Below are positions 8,823 to 16,460 of a stretch of 48,717 nucleotides of DNA, piece by piece. Every line of letters starts with the position of its first letter. Within the stretch, counting starts at the first letter, position 1. Below the pieces are notes generated by a model. It saw only the letters and a program-made list of their open reading frames with translations, had not been told where the DNA came from and did no database searches. The position numbers and the translations under genes were made by a program. The stretch comes from Verrucomicrobiota bacterium. GTDB taxonomy: Bacteria; Verrucomicrobiota; Verrucomicrobiia; Verrucomicrobiales; DEV007. Location: assembly GCA_003402735.1 (NCBI GenBank), contig QQNE01000021.1, forward strand, positions 1 to 48,717. Direction: 5' to 3'.

Positions 8823-9926
8823 TCAGGCCACCACCGAACCGCTCCGTCCCGAGGCCCCTTCAGAACCGGAGCCTCCCGCCTGTTTCGGCTCCGCCTGGGC
8901 ACTGCACACATTGCTCGTCATGCAATGCAACCCGCCACCGAGCACCGACATTTCCATGATGTCGATCCCGATGACCTCCCGGTCCGGCATCAGTTCCCGG
9001 TAGATGGACAGCGCCCGCCGATCCAGATGATCGTCGATTCCCGGGTAAAGCGGCACAAGCAGCGTGCGATTGGCAAACGCGACATTCGTGTAACTCCGGA
9101 AACGGCCATCGACCGGCGGGGGCATCGGAACGCGAACCACCCGGACCGGACCGGTCGAGGTCTTCAAACTTCCCAAAATCTCAGCGGCCCGATCCAAAAT
9201 CACCGCGTTGACCGGGTCCACATTCGCCGGATATTGACCGACCACGACCAAGTCCGCCGCCAAGAAACTGCAGAAGAGATCGATGTGCCCGGTGGACTCC
9301 CCACTCAGCGGATCGAGGTAGGCCCACTGCGTGGCCCCGAAATAGGTGGCCAACACCCCTCCAATCTGCTGCTGATCCAAATTCCGGGTCGAATTCTTCG
9401 GAAAGATCGTCGTCGAGGTGACGCAGAGCCCCTCCCCGTTGCACAGGATGTTCCCGCCCTCCAGGGTCAGAGGAACTTTCACGATCGGCGACGAAAAAAT
9501 CCGGGACAGTTCCGGTTCCGCCTCATCGTTGGCCGCAGTTCGAAGATGGCGCAATTCCAGAGCCAGCAGCGAACTCTGTCCCCGGGCATCCAACGCCGGG
9601 ATCGGACACCAATCCCGGGCCCACATCGATACCGAGGAGAGCCGGTGAAACTCCGCCGCTTTCTTCGGCAACCCCGCCGCCGCCAGCAAAACCTCCCCGA
9701 GGACCTCGTCCTCCGGATTGACGAGACAGACGATTCGCACCCGGCCCTGAATCGCCCGGACCAGATTGACAAAGACCTGGGGCATGTTGCGAATCAGACA
9801 CGCACAACCGATGATGAGAGCCTCCTGCGGCTCGAACTCTCCCGGCACTCTCCACCGCGCCGCCACCGGCGGTGGGGCCGAGTGGGGAGACGGTGGGTGC
9901 GGACGCTTCTGGGATTTTCGCTTCAT
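8823..9926 (-). CDS. Agmatine deiminase / peptidyl-arginine deiminase family protein
   Basis: 367-residue guanidino-group hydrolase of the agmatine deiminase/Porphyromonas-type PAD family. Conserved sites are present: WARDW (substrate Asp), LEGGN, TGHIDLFCSF with the catalytic His/Asp pair, and GGGLHCMT with nucleophile Cys335. Enzymes of this family turn agmatine into N-carbamoylputrescine or citrullinate arginine. No carbamoylputrescine amidohydrolase is adjacent, so the polyamine assignment is uncertain. The N-terminal 25 residues are basic and Pro/Ser-rich, and the tail after the Cys motif is Gly/Ser-rich. A perfect 16-bp palindrome lies 45 bp upstream of the start. Its downstream partner is the pseudo-ALDH. 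Confidence 0.85.
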   Translation of the reverse strand: MKRKSQKRPHPPSPHSAPPPVAARWRVPGEFEPQEALIIGCACLIRNMPQVFVNLVRAIQGRVRIVCLVNPEDEVLGEVLLAAAGLPKKAAEFHRLSSVSMWARDWCPIPALDARGQSSLLALELRHLRTAANDEAEPELSRIFSSPIVKVPLTLEGGNILCNGEGLCVTSTTIFPKNSTRNLDQQQIGGVLATYFGATQWAYLDPLSGESTGHIDLFCSFLAADLVVVGQYPANVDPVNAVILDRAAEILGSLKTSTGPVRVVRVPMPPPVDGRFRSYTNVAFANRTLLVPLYPGIDDHLDRRALSIYRELMPDREVIGIDIMEMSVLGGGLHCMTSNVCSAQAEPKQAGGSGSEGASGRSGSVVA

Positions 9927-9971
9927 TCGCCGCCCTCAGACCTCCCTTGTAGCGGAACCCCTTACAATGTG

Positions 9972-9987
9972 CATCCCGGCCGGGATG
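9972..9987. promoter_or_regulatory. Perfect 16-bp palindrome in divergent intergenic region
   Basis: CATCCCGG followed directly by CCGGGATG, a perfect inverted repeat without spacer. It lies in the 142-bp gap between the divergent deiminase and EamA genes, so it could be an operator for either. No regulator gene is adjacent. The rest of 9927-10068 shows no clear promoter to me. Confidence 0.4.
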
Positions 9988-10068
9988 TCGAGACAGATTT
10001 CAATGCTTTTTCCGCCCAGACCAAGGCTCGAACTTGTGCATCCCCTCACCCGGCCGTAAGCAGAACCC

Positions 10069-10953
10069 GTGCCCGCCGCCACCCTGTTTCCGCTTGTCTC
10101 AGCCTTTGTCTACACCGTTGCCGCACTCCTTTTCAAACGCTCAAGCGATCTCGGAGCCGGTCTTTGGCGCACCACCTTTGTGGCCAATCTCATCTGTGCC
10201 CTGCTCTTTTCCATGCTCTGGCTCGAGGGCGGTCCCGCCCCGGACCCTGCACGGCTCTGGCAACCAGGTCTTATCGCGGCCTGCCTCTTTCTGGGCCAAC
10301 TCTCCCAATTTTTCGCTCTGGAACGGGGAGATGTATCGGTCGCCGTGCCCGTTTTCGGTCTCAAGGTGGTCATCGTCGCCTTTCTGACCCCGCTCTTCAC
10401 CGGCCAACCGGTGAGCTCGAGCCTCTGGATGGGGGCGCTGCTGAGCACGATCGGAATTGTTCTCCTGAACCGCCAGGACGTCGACAAACGTCCGCGGGGC
10501 CTCGCCGTGACGATCATCGGCGGAACCGTGGGCGCCATCTGTTTCGCGATCTTTGATCTGCTGGTGCAACGCTGGGGACCGGAATGGGGACCCGGCCGAC
10601 TCCTGCCCGCCATCTTCTGGATCAATGCCTTCCTCTCCCTCGGCCTCATCCAACGGTTCTCCGCTCCCTTGCACGAACTCCCGCGCGGAACTTGGCCCTG
10701 GCTTCTCGGAGGTTGCGTTCTTCTGGCTGCGCAAAGCATCCTCTTCGTGCGCACCATCGCCCTCCACGGCCAGGCTACTTCCGCCAACATTCTCTATTCT
10801 TCCCGGGGATTGATGAGCGTCTTGTTCGTCTGGCTCGCCGGCCACTGGTTTGTGAATCATGAACGCCACCTCGGCGCCAGGGTGATGCGCTGGCGGCTCC
10901 TGGGCGCCTCCCTCATGCTCGGCTCCATCGTTCTGGTCCTCACCAGCCGCTGA
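10069..10953 (+). CDS. EamA/DMT-family transporter
   Basis: 294 residues with about ten hydrophobic segments in two repeats, the drug/metabolite transporter (EamA) arrangement: LVSAFVYTVAALLFKRSS opens repeat 1 and TIIGGTVGAICFAIFDLLVQ opens repeat 2. It probably exports or imports a small metabolite across the inner membrane; the substrate cannot be read from sequence. The start is a GTG at 10069. Its 3' end faces the remnant RDD gene on the other strand. Confidence 0.85.
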   Translation: MPAATLFPLVSAFVYTVAALLFKRSSDLGAGLWRTTFVANLICALLFSMLWLEGGPAPDPARLWQPGLIAACLFLGQLSQFFALERGDVSVAVPVFGLKVVIVAFLTPLFTGQPVSSSLWMGALLSTIGIVLLNRQDVDKRPRGLAVTIIGGTVGAICFAIFDLLVQRWGPEWGPGRLLPAIFWINAFLSLGLIQRFSAPLHELPRGTWPWLLGGCVLLAAQSILFVRTIALHGQATSANILYSSRGLMSVLFVWLAGHWFVNHERHLGARVMRWRLLGASLMLGSIVLVLTSR

Positions 10954-11256
10954 AGCTCCGTCAGGTGCGCTCTGGAAGCGAATCACGTCGCACCACCCGC
11001 GTGCCACACCAATGAGCGAAAACCTCCGTTTGTGCGGATCGATGACCGCGCAAAGATGCCCGATCCCCAGCGTTGCTGCTGAGACCGTCTCCGCCAGGAC
11101 ACGGCCCACACTCCGGCCGAACCCAACCGCCCCCCTTCGCTCGTCCACCACCATCAACCCCAGCAAGCGCTTCCCAATCGTGTGTCCCCGCAGGATCGCG
11201 TGATAGAGCCCCCAAACTCCCCAGGCTCCGGCTGATCGGATTCTCCCGCAAATCAT
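10954..11256 (-). pseudogene. RDD-family membrane protein remnant
   Basis: The translation from 11256 to about 10970 contains the second half of an RDD domain: LRGHTIGKRLLGLMVVDE, then a region like RVLAETVSAATLGIGHL, then AVIDPHKRRFSLIG. The first transmembrane half with the Arg-Asp-Asp region is missing; an in-frame TGA lies just upstream of 11256. At the 3' end there is no stop where the domain ends; the frame runs on for about 270 codons antisense to the EamA gene, with a composition typical of an antisense frame. I call it a truncated gene; the 3' limit given is where EamA begins. Confidence 0.55.
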
Positions 11257-11269
11257 CCGGGATCGGTTC

Positions 11270-11365
11270 CTACCGACTCTTCAACTCGATCCGGGTATCG
11301 ATCCAGGGAACCAGTCCGCCCTCTTCCTCCGCCGGAGATTCGTCCTCCCGCCCCATCATTTTCAT
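11270..11365 (-). CDS. 31-residue ORF coupled to moaD
   Basis: Short ORF starting MKMMGREDESPAEEE and ending IDTRIELKSR. Its ATG overlaps the moaD stop (ATGA at 11365-11362), the position where moaE normally sits. It has an acidic first half and no recognised domain. It could be a real small protein, or the remnant of a longer gene truncated together with the neighbouring RDD fragment. Confidence 0.35.
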   Translation of the reverse strand: MKMMGREDESPAEEEGGLVPWIDTRIELKSR

Positions 11366-11610
11366 CCCCCCTGCACCGGCGGCATCACCGCCACTTCCTG
11401 CCCGGGACGAAGAAGCGCCTCCCGCCCCACGTATTCACAATCCGCCGCCACCAGCAGGACCGCGTCCCATTCCCGCAACCGGGGAAAGCGTGTGTAGAGC
11501 TGGTCCAGAAGCAAAGCCACAGAGCCCCCCTCTTCCACCCAAGGCCACTCCAATTCCCCGGCCCCGGTGACCTCGCGCAACGAAGCAAAAAACAGAAGGC
11601 GGAGATTCAT
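11362..11610 (-). CDS. moaD: MoaD/ThiS-family sulfur carrier protein
   Basis: 82-residue ubiquitin-fold sulfur carrier. It begins MNLRLLFFASLREVTG, the MoaD signature for beta-1 and helix-1, and ends in VMPPVQGG with the C-terminal Gly-Gly that is adenylated and thiocarboxylated. MoaD is the small subunit of molybdopterin synthase and donates sulfur to precursor Z. No moaE or other cofactor gene is adjacent. The ATG at 11610 overlaps the stop of an unrecognised upstream frame (11816-11607), and its own stop overlaps the next short ORF. ThiS is an alternative, but the length and start favour MoaD. Confidence 0.75.
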   Translation of the reverse strand: MNLRLLFFASLREVTGAGELEWPWVEEGGSVALLLDQLYTRFPRLREWDAVLLVAADCEYVGREALLRPGQEVAVMPPVQGG

Positions 11611-11834
11611 GACGTTCTGTCCGACACCAACCGCACCGGATCCATGATCATCGAAAACACCCCCCACCCGTAATCCGGATTCGCGCAGGCTCCAATCGAT
11701 TTCGCCATCGGGTCAGGCCGGTCGCGGCCCGGGAAACATCCCCTCCGCCCTACCATCCTCCCCGCACCCACAAAATTCCTTGCCAAACTCCACGCCATCA
11801 AACTAACCTGACTCATACTCTACAAAACGCCGCC
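11611..11834. other. Gap between divergent moaD and DUF4177 genes
   Basis: A frame of 69 codons on the minus strand (11816-11607) overlaps the moaD start by ATGA, but I recognise nothing in it. The stretch around 11770-11830 is AT-richer than its surroundings and probably holds the promoters of both directions; no box is convincing enough to mark. Confidence 0.3.
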
Positions 11835-11909
11835 ATGACAAACCAAAAAGCACTCGCGGCCCAGGCATCAGATTCGACGAACCACCTCAGCCCTTCCTGG
11901 CATCGATGA
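11835..11909 (+). CDS. 24-residue leader ORF of the DUF4177 gene
   Basis: ATG at 11835, 24 codons (MTNQKALAAQ... ending SPSWHR) and a TGA at 11907-11909 that overlaps the ATG of the following gene (ATGA). The position suggests translational coupling. No ribosome-binding site stands out, and coding status is uncertain. Confidence 0.3.
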   Translation: MTNQKALAAQASDSTNHLSPSWHR

Positions 11910-12238
11910 AACAATACCTCGTGAAACCAGTCACCACCGGATTCTTCTCAGGAAGTCTCAGCGAGAGGAAACTGCAAGACTTCCTCAATGAACATGGATT
12001 CCAGGGCTGGCGATTTGTTCGTTCCATTCACGAAACAAAAAAGGTGTGGGGACTCTTTACCCGAGAAGCACACTTTGTCGTCTTCGAGAAAGACATTGGC
12101 TCCCAGGCATCACCGTGGCTTCCCTCCTCGGATTCCTCTTCGATCATGAGAGAAATTCTGGATCACCTCCGCAATGACCCGACTCCTCATTTGCTGCGAC
12201 AACTTCTCCGGACCTACCAGATCGAACCAGAGGCATGA
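11906..12238 (+). CDS. DUF4177 domain protein
   Basis: 110-residue cytoplasmic protein. The first 65 residues fit the DUF4177 pattern: a MKQYLVKPVT beta strand, a helix with LQDFLNEHGFQGWRFV, then a strand ending HFVVFEK. The C-terminal half has helical predictions and LRQLLRTYQIEPEA at the end. No biochemical function is known for the family. It stands alone between two gaps; the preceding 24-codon ORF overlaps its start. Confidence 0.7.
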   Translation: MKQYLVKPVTTGFFSGSLSERKLQDFLNEHGFQGWRFVRSIHETKKVWGLFTREAHFVVFEKDIGSQASPWLPSSDSSSIMREILDHLRNDPTPHLLRQLLRTYQIEPEA

Positions 12239-12318
12239 CCTTCCTGACAGGAACATCCTCCCGCCACGAGGGCCGTGACTCTCCGTCGACAGAGCGACTG
12301 AAATGATAGAACCTTCCC

Positions 12319-12338
12319 ATCCCCGATCTGACGGGGAT
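12319..12338 (+). promoter_or_regulatory. Hairpin in leader of the FAH-family gene
   Basis: ATCCCCG and CGGGGAT form a perfect 7-bp stem with a 6-base loop. No T-run follows on either strand, so it is not a canonical terminator. Further down, AAGCC-GG near 12348 can pair with CCGGGCTT near 12385. The 185-bp gap 12239-12423 may therefore carry a structured leader; I could not match it to a known riboswitch class. Confidence 0.35.
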
Positions 12339-12423
12339 CAAATGTCAAAAGCCGGAGGTAACCGCCAGGCAAAGGAAAGATCACCGGGCTTGCAACCTGA
12401 CGCGGAAATCCTAGGCTGTGGCC

Positions 12424-13257
12424 ATGATCACCATTTTTCGGACCCCGACGGACTTCGTCATCGAGGTCGATGAACAGCAATACCAAACCACCGCTTTTTC
12501 GTTCGACGCCCTGTTCACCGCTCCCGATCCCTCCGCGTGGCTCCGCGCCCAACTTCCCGGATACCAAGCCATCCCCCGCCGTGAAGTGGCCTCGACCCCG
12601 CTGCTGGCCCCGATCGGTTCCCAAGAGGTCTGGGCGGCTGGGGTCACTTACTTCCGGAGCCGCACCGCGCGGATGGAGGAGGCCGAGGCTGCTGGGGGCG
12701 ACATCTTTTACGACAAGGTCTACGAGGCGGAACGCCCCGAGCTGTTCTTCAAGGCCACCCCATCCCGCACCAGAGGGCACCTGGCGCCGATCCGCATCCG
12801 CACCGACTCCACCTGGGACGTGCCGGAGCCGGAACTGACCCTGGCCATCAACGCTCAGGGTCATGTGTTTGGCTACACCATCGGCAACGACGTCAGTTCC
12901 CGGTCGATCGAGGGCGAGAATCCGCTCTACCTCCCGCAAGCCAAGGTGTATCGCGGCTCTTGCGCGCTCGGTCCCGGGTTGGTGGTGGGCGAGGTGATCA
13001 GCCCGCAGACGACGATCCGGCTCCTGGTCATCCGCGGAAACAGCCTGGCCTTCAAAGGGGAGACCAGCGTCTCCCAAATCAAACGCAGCTTCGATGAACT
13101 CGCGGTGTTTCTGTTCCGGGAAAACGAGTTTCCCCAGGGAGCCTACCTGCTCACCGGGACGGGGATTGTCCCGGACGCCAGCTTCACCCTCCGCTCTGGC
13201 GACCGCGTCGTGATCGCCATCGACGGACTGGGCGAGCTGGTGAACACGGTGGAGTGA
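12424..13257 (+). CDS. FAH-family protein, 2-dehydro-3-deoxy-sugar-acid dehydratase-like
   Basis: 277-residue fumarylacetoacetase-superfamily enzyme. The metal site is visible as VPEPELTL (Glu135 and Glu137), and [20 protein letters not shown] followed by LPQAK is the signature of the subgroup containing 2-dehydro-3-deoxy-D-arabinonate dehydratase. It probably acts on a 3-deoxy-2-keto sugar acid in non-phosphorylative pentose or uronic acid breakdown; the substrate is inferred. The ATG at 12424 is preferred over an in-frame GTG at 12418. The 3' end lies 3 bp from the convergent DUF3500 gene. Confidence 0.8.
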   Translation: MITIFRTPTDFVIEVDEQQYQTTAFSFDALFTAPDPSAWLRAQLPGYQAIPRREVASTPLLAPIGSQEVWAAGVTYFRSRTARMEEAEAAGGDIFYDKVYEAERPELFFKATPSRTRGHLAPIRIRTDSTWDVPEPELTLAINAQGHVFGYTIGNDVSSRSIEGENPLYLPQAKVYRGSCALGPGLVVGEVISPQTTIRLLVIRGNSLAFKGETSVSQIKRSFDELAVFLFRENEFPQGAYLLTGTGIVPDASFTLRSGDRVVIAIDGLGELVNTVE

Positions 13258-13260
13258 CGG

Positions 13261-14280
13261 TCAGGAGCCGGGGTGCTCCTTGGCGACATGCTCGCGGAGG
13301 AGATCCCGGCCAAAATCCTCGCCGAAATTGCGCCAGGAGACGTGCGGGTGCATGGCACCGTTCTGCACGTTGCAATACTCCAGGACAAAGGTCTTGCCCT
13401 GAACCCTGTAGTAGTGCCCTTGGCCGAATTCGAAACCACCCGACCAGGCAAACCGGATTTCCGGGGCCTCCGCCTCGACCCTCTTGCGCTCTTCAGCCGC
13501 CAGCAGAGGGTGATGTTTGTTGAGGTATTCATCGATCAGTTTCCAAAGCTGTTGCTTCTGGGCGTCGTTGAGATCCTGGTAACGGATTCCCTCGGCCTTC
13601 AGCGGATCCACTTTGGGCAGGTCCTTGGTGAGGATGTCCTCGGGGGCGGCGGGCCCGATCACCGCTTGGGCCTTCTGACCGTCGTCCAGCGATTTCACGA
13701 GGGCACGGGCGAGGTCCTCTTCCCCGGCCAAAACGCGAAGCCCTTTGCGGGCCCCCGATTTGACTTCGCCAGGGTTGGCCGCAAAAAAGGCCGGGGTTTC
13801 GGCAATCAGCTGGCCGTTGACGATGGTGAAATTCAGCGACAGATGGTGCCCCTCGAAGCGCCAGCCCCAGGTTCCCTTGCCGTCCGGCTTGCCAAAAATC
13901 CAGACGAGGTAGTATTCGGGATCCCGTTTTGGGGCGTGATTCTCCAGTTCCCAAAGAATCCGTTCCAGGCTCATGATCTGCGTTGCCTTGAGGAATCCGG
14001 TGTGGCTCAGACCGGTGCTGAGAAGCCCGTAAGCCAAAACGCGTTGCTCCGGCCGCATCTCCCGGATCGAGAGACCCCGGCGCTCGAGCGGGATGTAATG
14101 CCAGTTGAAGCGCTCCTCATCCTCGAACGCGAAGCTGGCCTTTTTCTGCTGGTCAGGTTCCAGGCTGTTCAGGAAATCTTGAGCCGCCAACGCCATGGCG
14201 TCCGCCACCTCGTGAGCAAAAACGGGCGTGAGGCCGCCGAAGGCCAGCGCCACCAAAATGGGGGTAAGAAACTTGCGCAT
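13261..14280 (-). CDS. DUF3500 domain secreted protein
   Basis: 339 residues with a signal peptide (MRKFLTPILVALAFGG, cleavage near VFAHE). The rest fits DUF3500: RRGLSIREMRPEQRVLAYGLL, the GTWGWRFEGHHLSLNFT core, and a C-terminal HVSWRNFGEDFGRDLL segment. Members occur in bacteria, often exported, with unknown function; the conserved His-rich GHHLS and W/H motifs suggest a binding or catalytic site. The frame is open further upstream but the ATG at 14280 precedes the signal peptide. Confidence 0.85.
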   Translation of the reverse strand: MRKFLTPILVALAFGGLTPVFAHEVADAMALAAQDFLNSLEPDQQKKASFAFEDEERFNWHYIPLERRGLSIREMRPEQRVLAYGLLSTGLSHTGFLKATQIMSLERILWELENHAPKRDPEYYLVWIFGKPDGKGTWGWRFEGHHLSLNFTIVNGQLIAETPAFFAANPGEVKSGARKGLRVLAGEEDLARALVKSLDDGQKAQAVIGPAAPEDILTKDLPKVDPLKAEGIRYQDLNDAQKQQLWKLIDEYLNKHHPLLAAEERKRVEAEAPEIRFAWSGGFEFGQGHYYRVQGKTFVLEYCNVQNGAMHPHVSWRNFGEDFGRDLLREHVAKEHPGS

Positions 14281-14372
14281 CGTCGGGCATTCTCCCGTTT
14301 GCCTGCCCGCGCTGCAAATGAAATCCACGGCACCGGTTGCGTCCGGGCGCTCACTCTGGCAAGAATGGGGGA

Positions 14373-15110
14373 GTGATTGAGTCCCAGGTTCTCGCGAATT
14401 TGCCACCTCCCTGGCTGGCCTTGACGGGAGCGCTCACCGTCTTGGTGGTCGCTTCCCAGTTCGTCCCGGCCGCGCGATTCCCCATGCATGCTGCGATCTT
14501 CTTCGGGCTCCTCGCCGGTCTCGGCTGGCGCCAGGGCTGGCCCGGGACGCTCATCGGCCTCCCCGGGACAGGCGCCAGTCCCGTGCTCGGTCTGACTTGG
14601 CTGGCCGAGGCCACGTTGTCCGCGCTTTTTCTGGTGATGGCCATCATCCTGACTCTGGGCCGAGGGCGCGGGGCGGTCGTGGCCCTGCTTCTCGCGGTCC
14701 CGCCCGTGGTCCTCGGTGCCGGGGCCCGGTTCGGTGGGTGGCCGGATGTTTTTCCATGGCCCGATGCCCCCTGGCCTCCTCTGAGTCTGCCCGGATCCCT
14801 CCCTCTTGGCCTCGGGCTCCTGCTTCTGCTCGCCGCCATCGGTTGTTTCGCCTTGCAAAACGGCACGACGGACGACGACCCGGCGTCGGCCCCCGAACCG
14901 GTGGGCCCCAGTCCCCGCATCATCCTGGGGGCGGTCCATGAGCCTCAAGATGAGGATGCGGATGAGGGCGAACCCTGGTCCGACGACCAGGATCGGTCGG
15001 CGCAAGGCTCCGGGCCCGCCGCCCGCGCCATCTCCTCCGCCGGGTCCCCGTTGCGCCAACGCGCCATCCGGCGCCATCGGCATCGCCGTGCCCGCAGCAG
15101 CAGGCATTGA
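14373..15110 (+). CDS. Small membrane protein of unknown function
   Basis: 245 residues from a GTG at 14373. Four to five hydrophobic segments lie in residues 8-155 (for example ALTGALTVLVVASQFV and SLPLGLGLLLLLAAIGCFAL). The last 80 residues are hydrophilic, first acidic, then Arg/His-rich. I recognise no family. GC-rich third positions in the membrane part support coding; the tail is less convincing and might be a frame continuing past the real end. It precedes the MFS gene by 56 bp and may share a transcript. Confidence 0.5.
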   Translation: MIESQVLANLPPPWLALTGALTVLVVASQFVPAARFPMHAAIFFGLLAGLGWRQGWPGTLIGLPGTGASPVLGLTWLAEATLSALFLVMAIILTLGRGRGAVVALLLAVPPVVLGAGARFGGWPDVFPWPDAPWPPLSLPGSLPLGLGLLLLLAAIGCFALQNGTTDDDPASAPEPVGPSPRIILGAVHEPQDEDADEGEPWSDDQDRSAQGSGPAARAISSAGSPLRQRAIRRHRHRRARSSRH

Positions 15111-15166
15111 CCAACTTCCGATTTTCTGATTCACAAGAAACACCACGTCCACTTTTCCATCCAACC

Positions 15167-16444
15167 ATGAGTGCCTCCGCTCCAACCCACGGCAGACTGC
15201 GTCTCTGCATTCTGATGTTCCTGCAATTCTTCATCTGGGGCGTCTGGTATGTGCCGATGTGGAAATACCTGTCCGGGATGGGGGTCGATCCGGTGCAGAT
15301 CGGGACCGCCTACGCCGCCACGGGCTTGGGCGCGATGATCTCGCCGTTCCTGGTTGGGATGATCGCCGACCGCTTCTTTCCCTCCCAGACGGTGCTCGGC
15401 GTGCTCCACCTCGCCGGCGGATTGTTCCTTTACCTGGCAGCGGGAGCCAAGGAATGGTCCCTGTTTTATCCATTTCTCCTGCTCCACCTGATCTGCTACA
15501 TGCCGACCTTGGCGATGGCGAACTCGGTCCTGTTCCAAACCGTGCAGGACGCGCAGCGGGACGCCCCTCCGATCCGGACCCTGGGAACCATCGGCTGGAT
15601 CTTTTCCGGACTGCTCGTGGGCAGCAGCTTCCTGACCCCGAACGGGTTGCACCTCCAGGTCCCCGAATTGCTGGGCGGGAGCAAGCCGCCCGGAAATTGG
15701 ACTGGTCTCGGCTTCACCAACACCCCGCTGCATCTCGGAGCCCTTGCCTCCCTGATCCTGGGTCTCTACAGCTTCACCCTTCCCAACACGCCGCCGAAAC
15801 TCAAGGGGCAACAGGTGGGGATCGGCGATATTCTCGGCCTGAAAGCCCTGGCCCTGATGAAGGATCGGTCATTCGCCGTCTTCATCATCTGCTCCCTGCT
15901 TCTCTGCATCCCGCTCTCCTTCTACTTTCAATTGACGAACGGCTTTTTGGATGCGCTTGGCGTGGCGAACACCGAAGGCGTCATGACGCTCGGGCAGGTA
16001 TCCGAAATCCTGTTCCTCCTCTCCATCCCATTCCTTTTCCGCAAGATCGGCGTCAAGTGGATGCTGCTGATCGGCATGGCCTTCTGGGTCTTGCGTTACC
16101 TGCTCTTTGCCAGCGCCACCCCGAGCCTCCATGCTCTGCTCTTCATCGGCGTCATCGTGCACGGAATCTGTTATGATTTCTTCTTCTTCACCGGCCAACT
16201 CTATGTCGACAAGCGCGCCCCGGCCGATGTCCGTTCCAGTGCCCAGGGCTTCATCGCCTTTGTCACTCTCGGCGTCGGAATGTTCCTCGGCGGAATTCTG
16301 GCCGGCAAATGGTCTGGACAACAAACCATCGAAGGCGTGAAGAATTGGCCCGCCATCTGGCAATTCCCGGCCCTGCTTTCGGCGGCCGTGCTTCTCATCT
16401 TCTTCGTGTTCTTCCAAGATCGCTCCACGGAGAAAACTTCTTGA
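15167..16444 (+). CDS. Nucleoside:H+ symporter-family MFS transporter
   Basis: 425 residues with twelve predicted membrane segments. It resembles the nucleoside-H+ symporter family (NupG/XapB type): MFLQFFIWGVWYVPMWKYL in helix 1, PFLVGMIADRFFPSQ between helices 2 and 3, and DFFFFTGQLYVDKRAP in the C-terminal half. It probably takes up nucleosides or a related sugar compound by proton symport; PVC members are often sugar-associated, so the substrate is open. The start is the ATG at 15167; an in-frame TTG 60 bp upstream is less likely. Confidence 0.87.
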   Translation: MSASAPTHGRLRLCILMFLQFFIWGVWYVPMWKYLSGMGVDPVQIGTAYAATGLGAMISPFLVGMIADRFFPSQTVLGVLHLAGGLFLYLAAGAKEWSLFYPFLLLHLICYMPTLAMANSVLFQTVQDAQRDAPPIRTLGTIGWIFSGLLVGSSFLTPNGLHLQVPELLGGSKPPGNWTGLGFTNTPLHLGALASLILGLYSFTLPNTPPKLKGQQVGIGDILGLKALALMKDRSFAVFIICSLLLCIPLSFYFQLTNGFLDALGVANTEGVMTLGQVSEILFLLSIPFLFRKIGVKWMLLIGMAFWVLRYLLFASATPSLHALLFIGVIVHGICYDFFFFTGQLYVDKRAPADVRSSAQGFIAFVTLGVGMFLGGILAGKWSGQQTIEGVKNWPAIWQFPALLSAAVLLIFFVFFQDRSTEKTS

Positions 16445-16460
16445 TCTTCAAGAGTCCTCC

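Noticed and set aside
10141-11256. A 371-residue RDD protein
   Set aside because: Only about 85 residues near its start look like an RDD domain; the rest is the antisense of the EamA gene and has shadow-like composition.
12319-12338. Intrinsic terminator of the DUF4177 gene
   Set aside because: The stem is perfect but no T-run follows on either strand.
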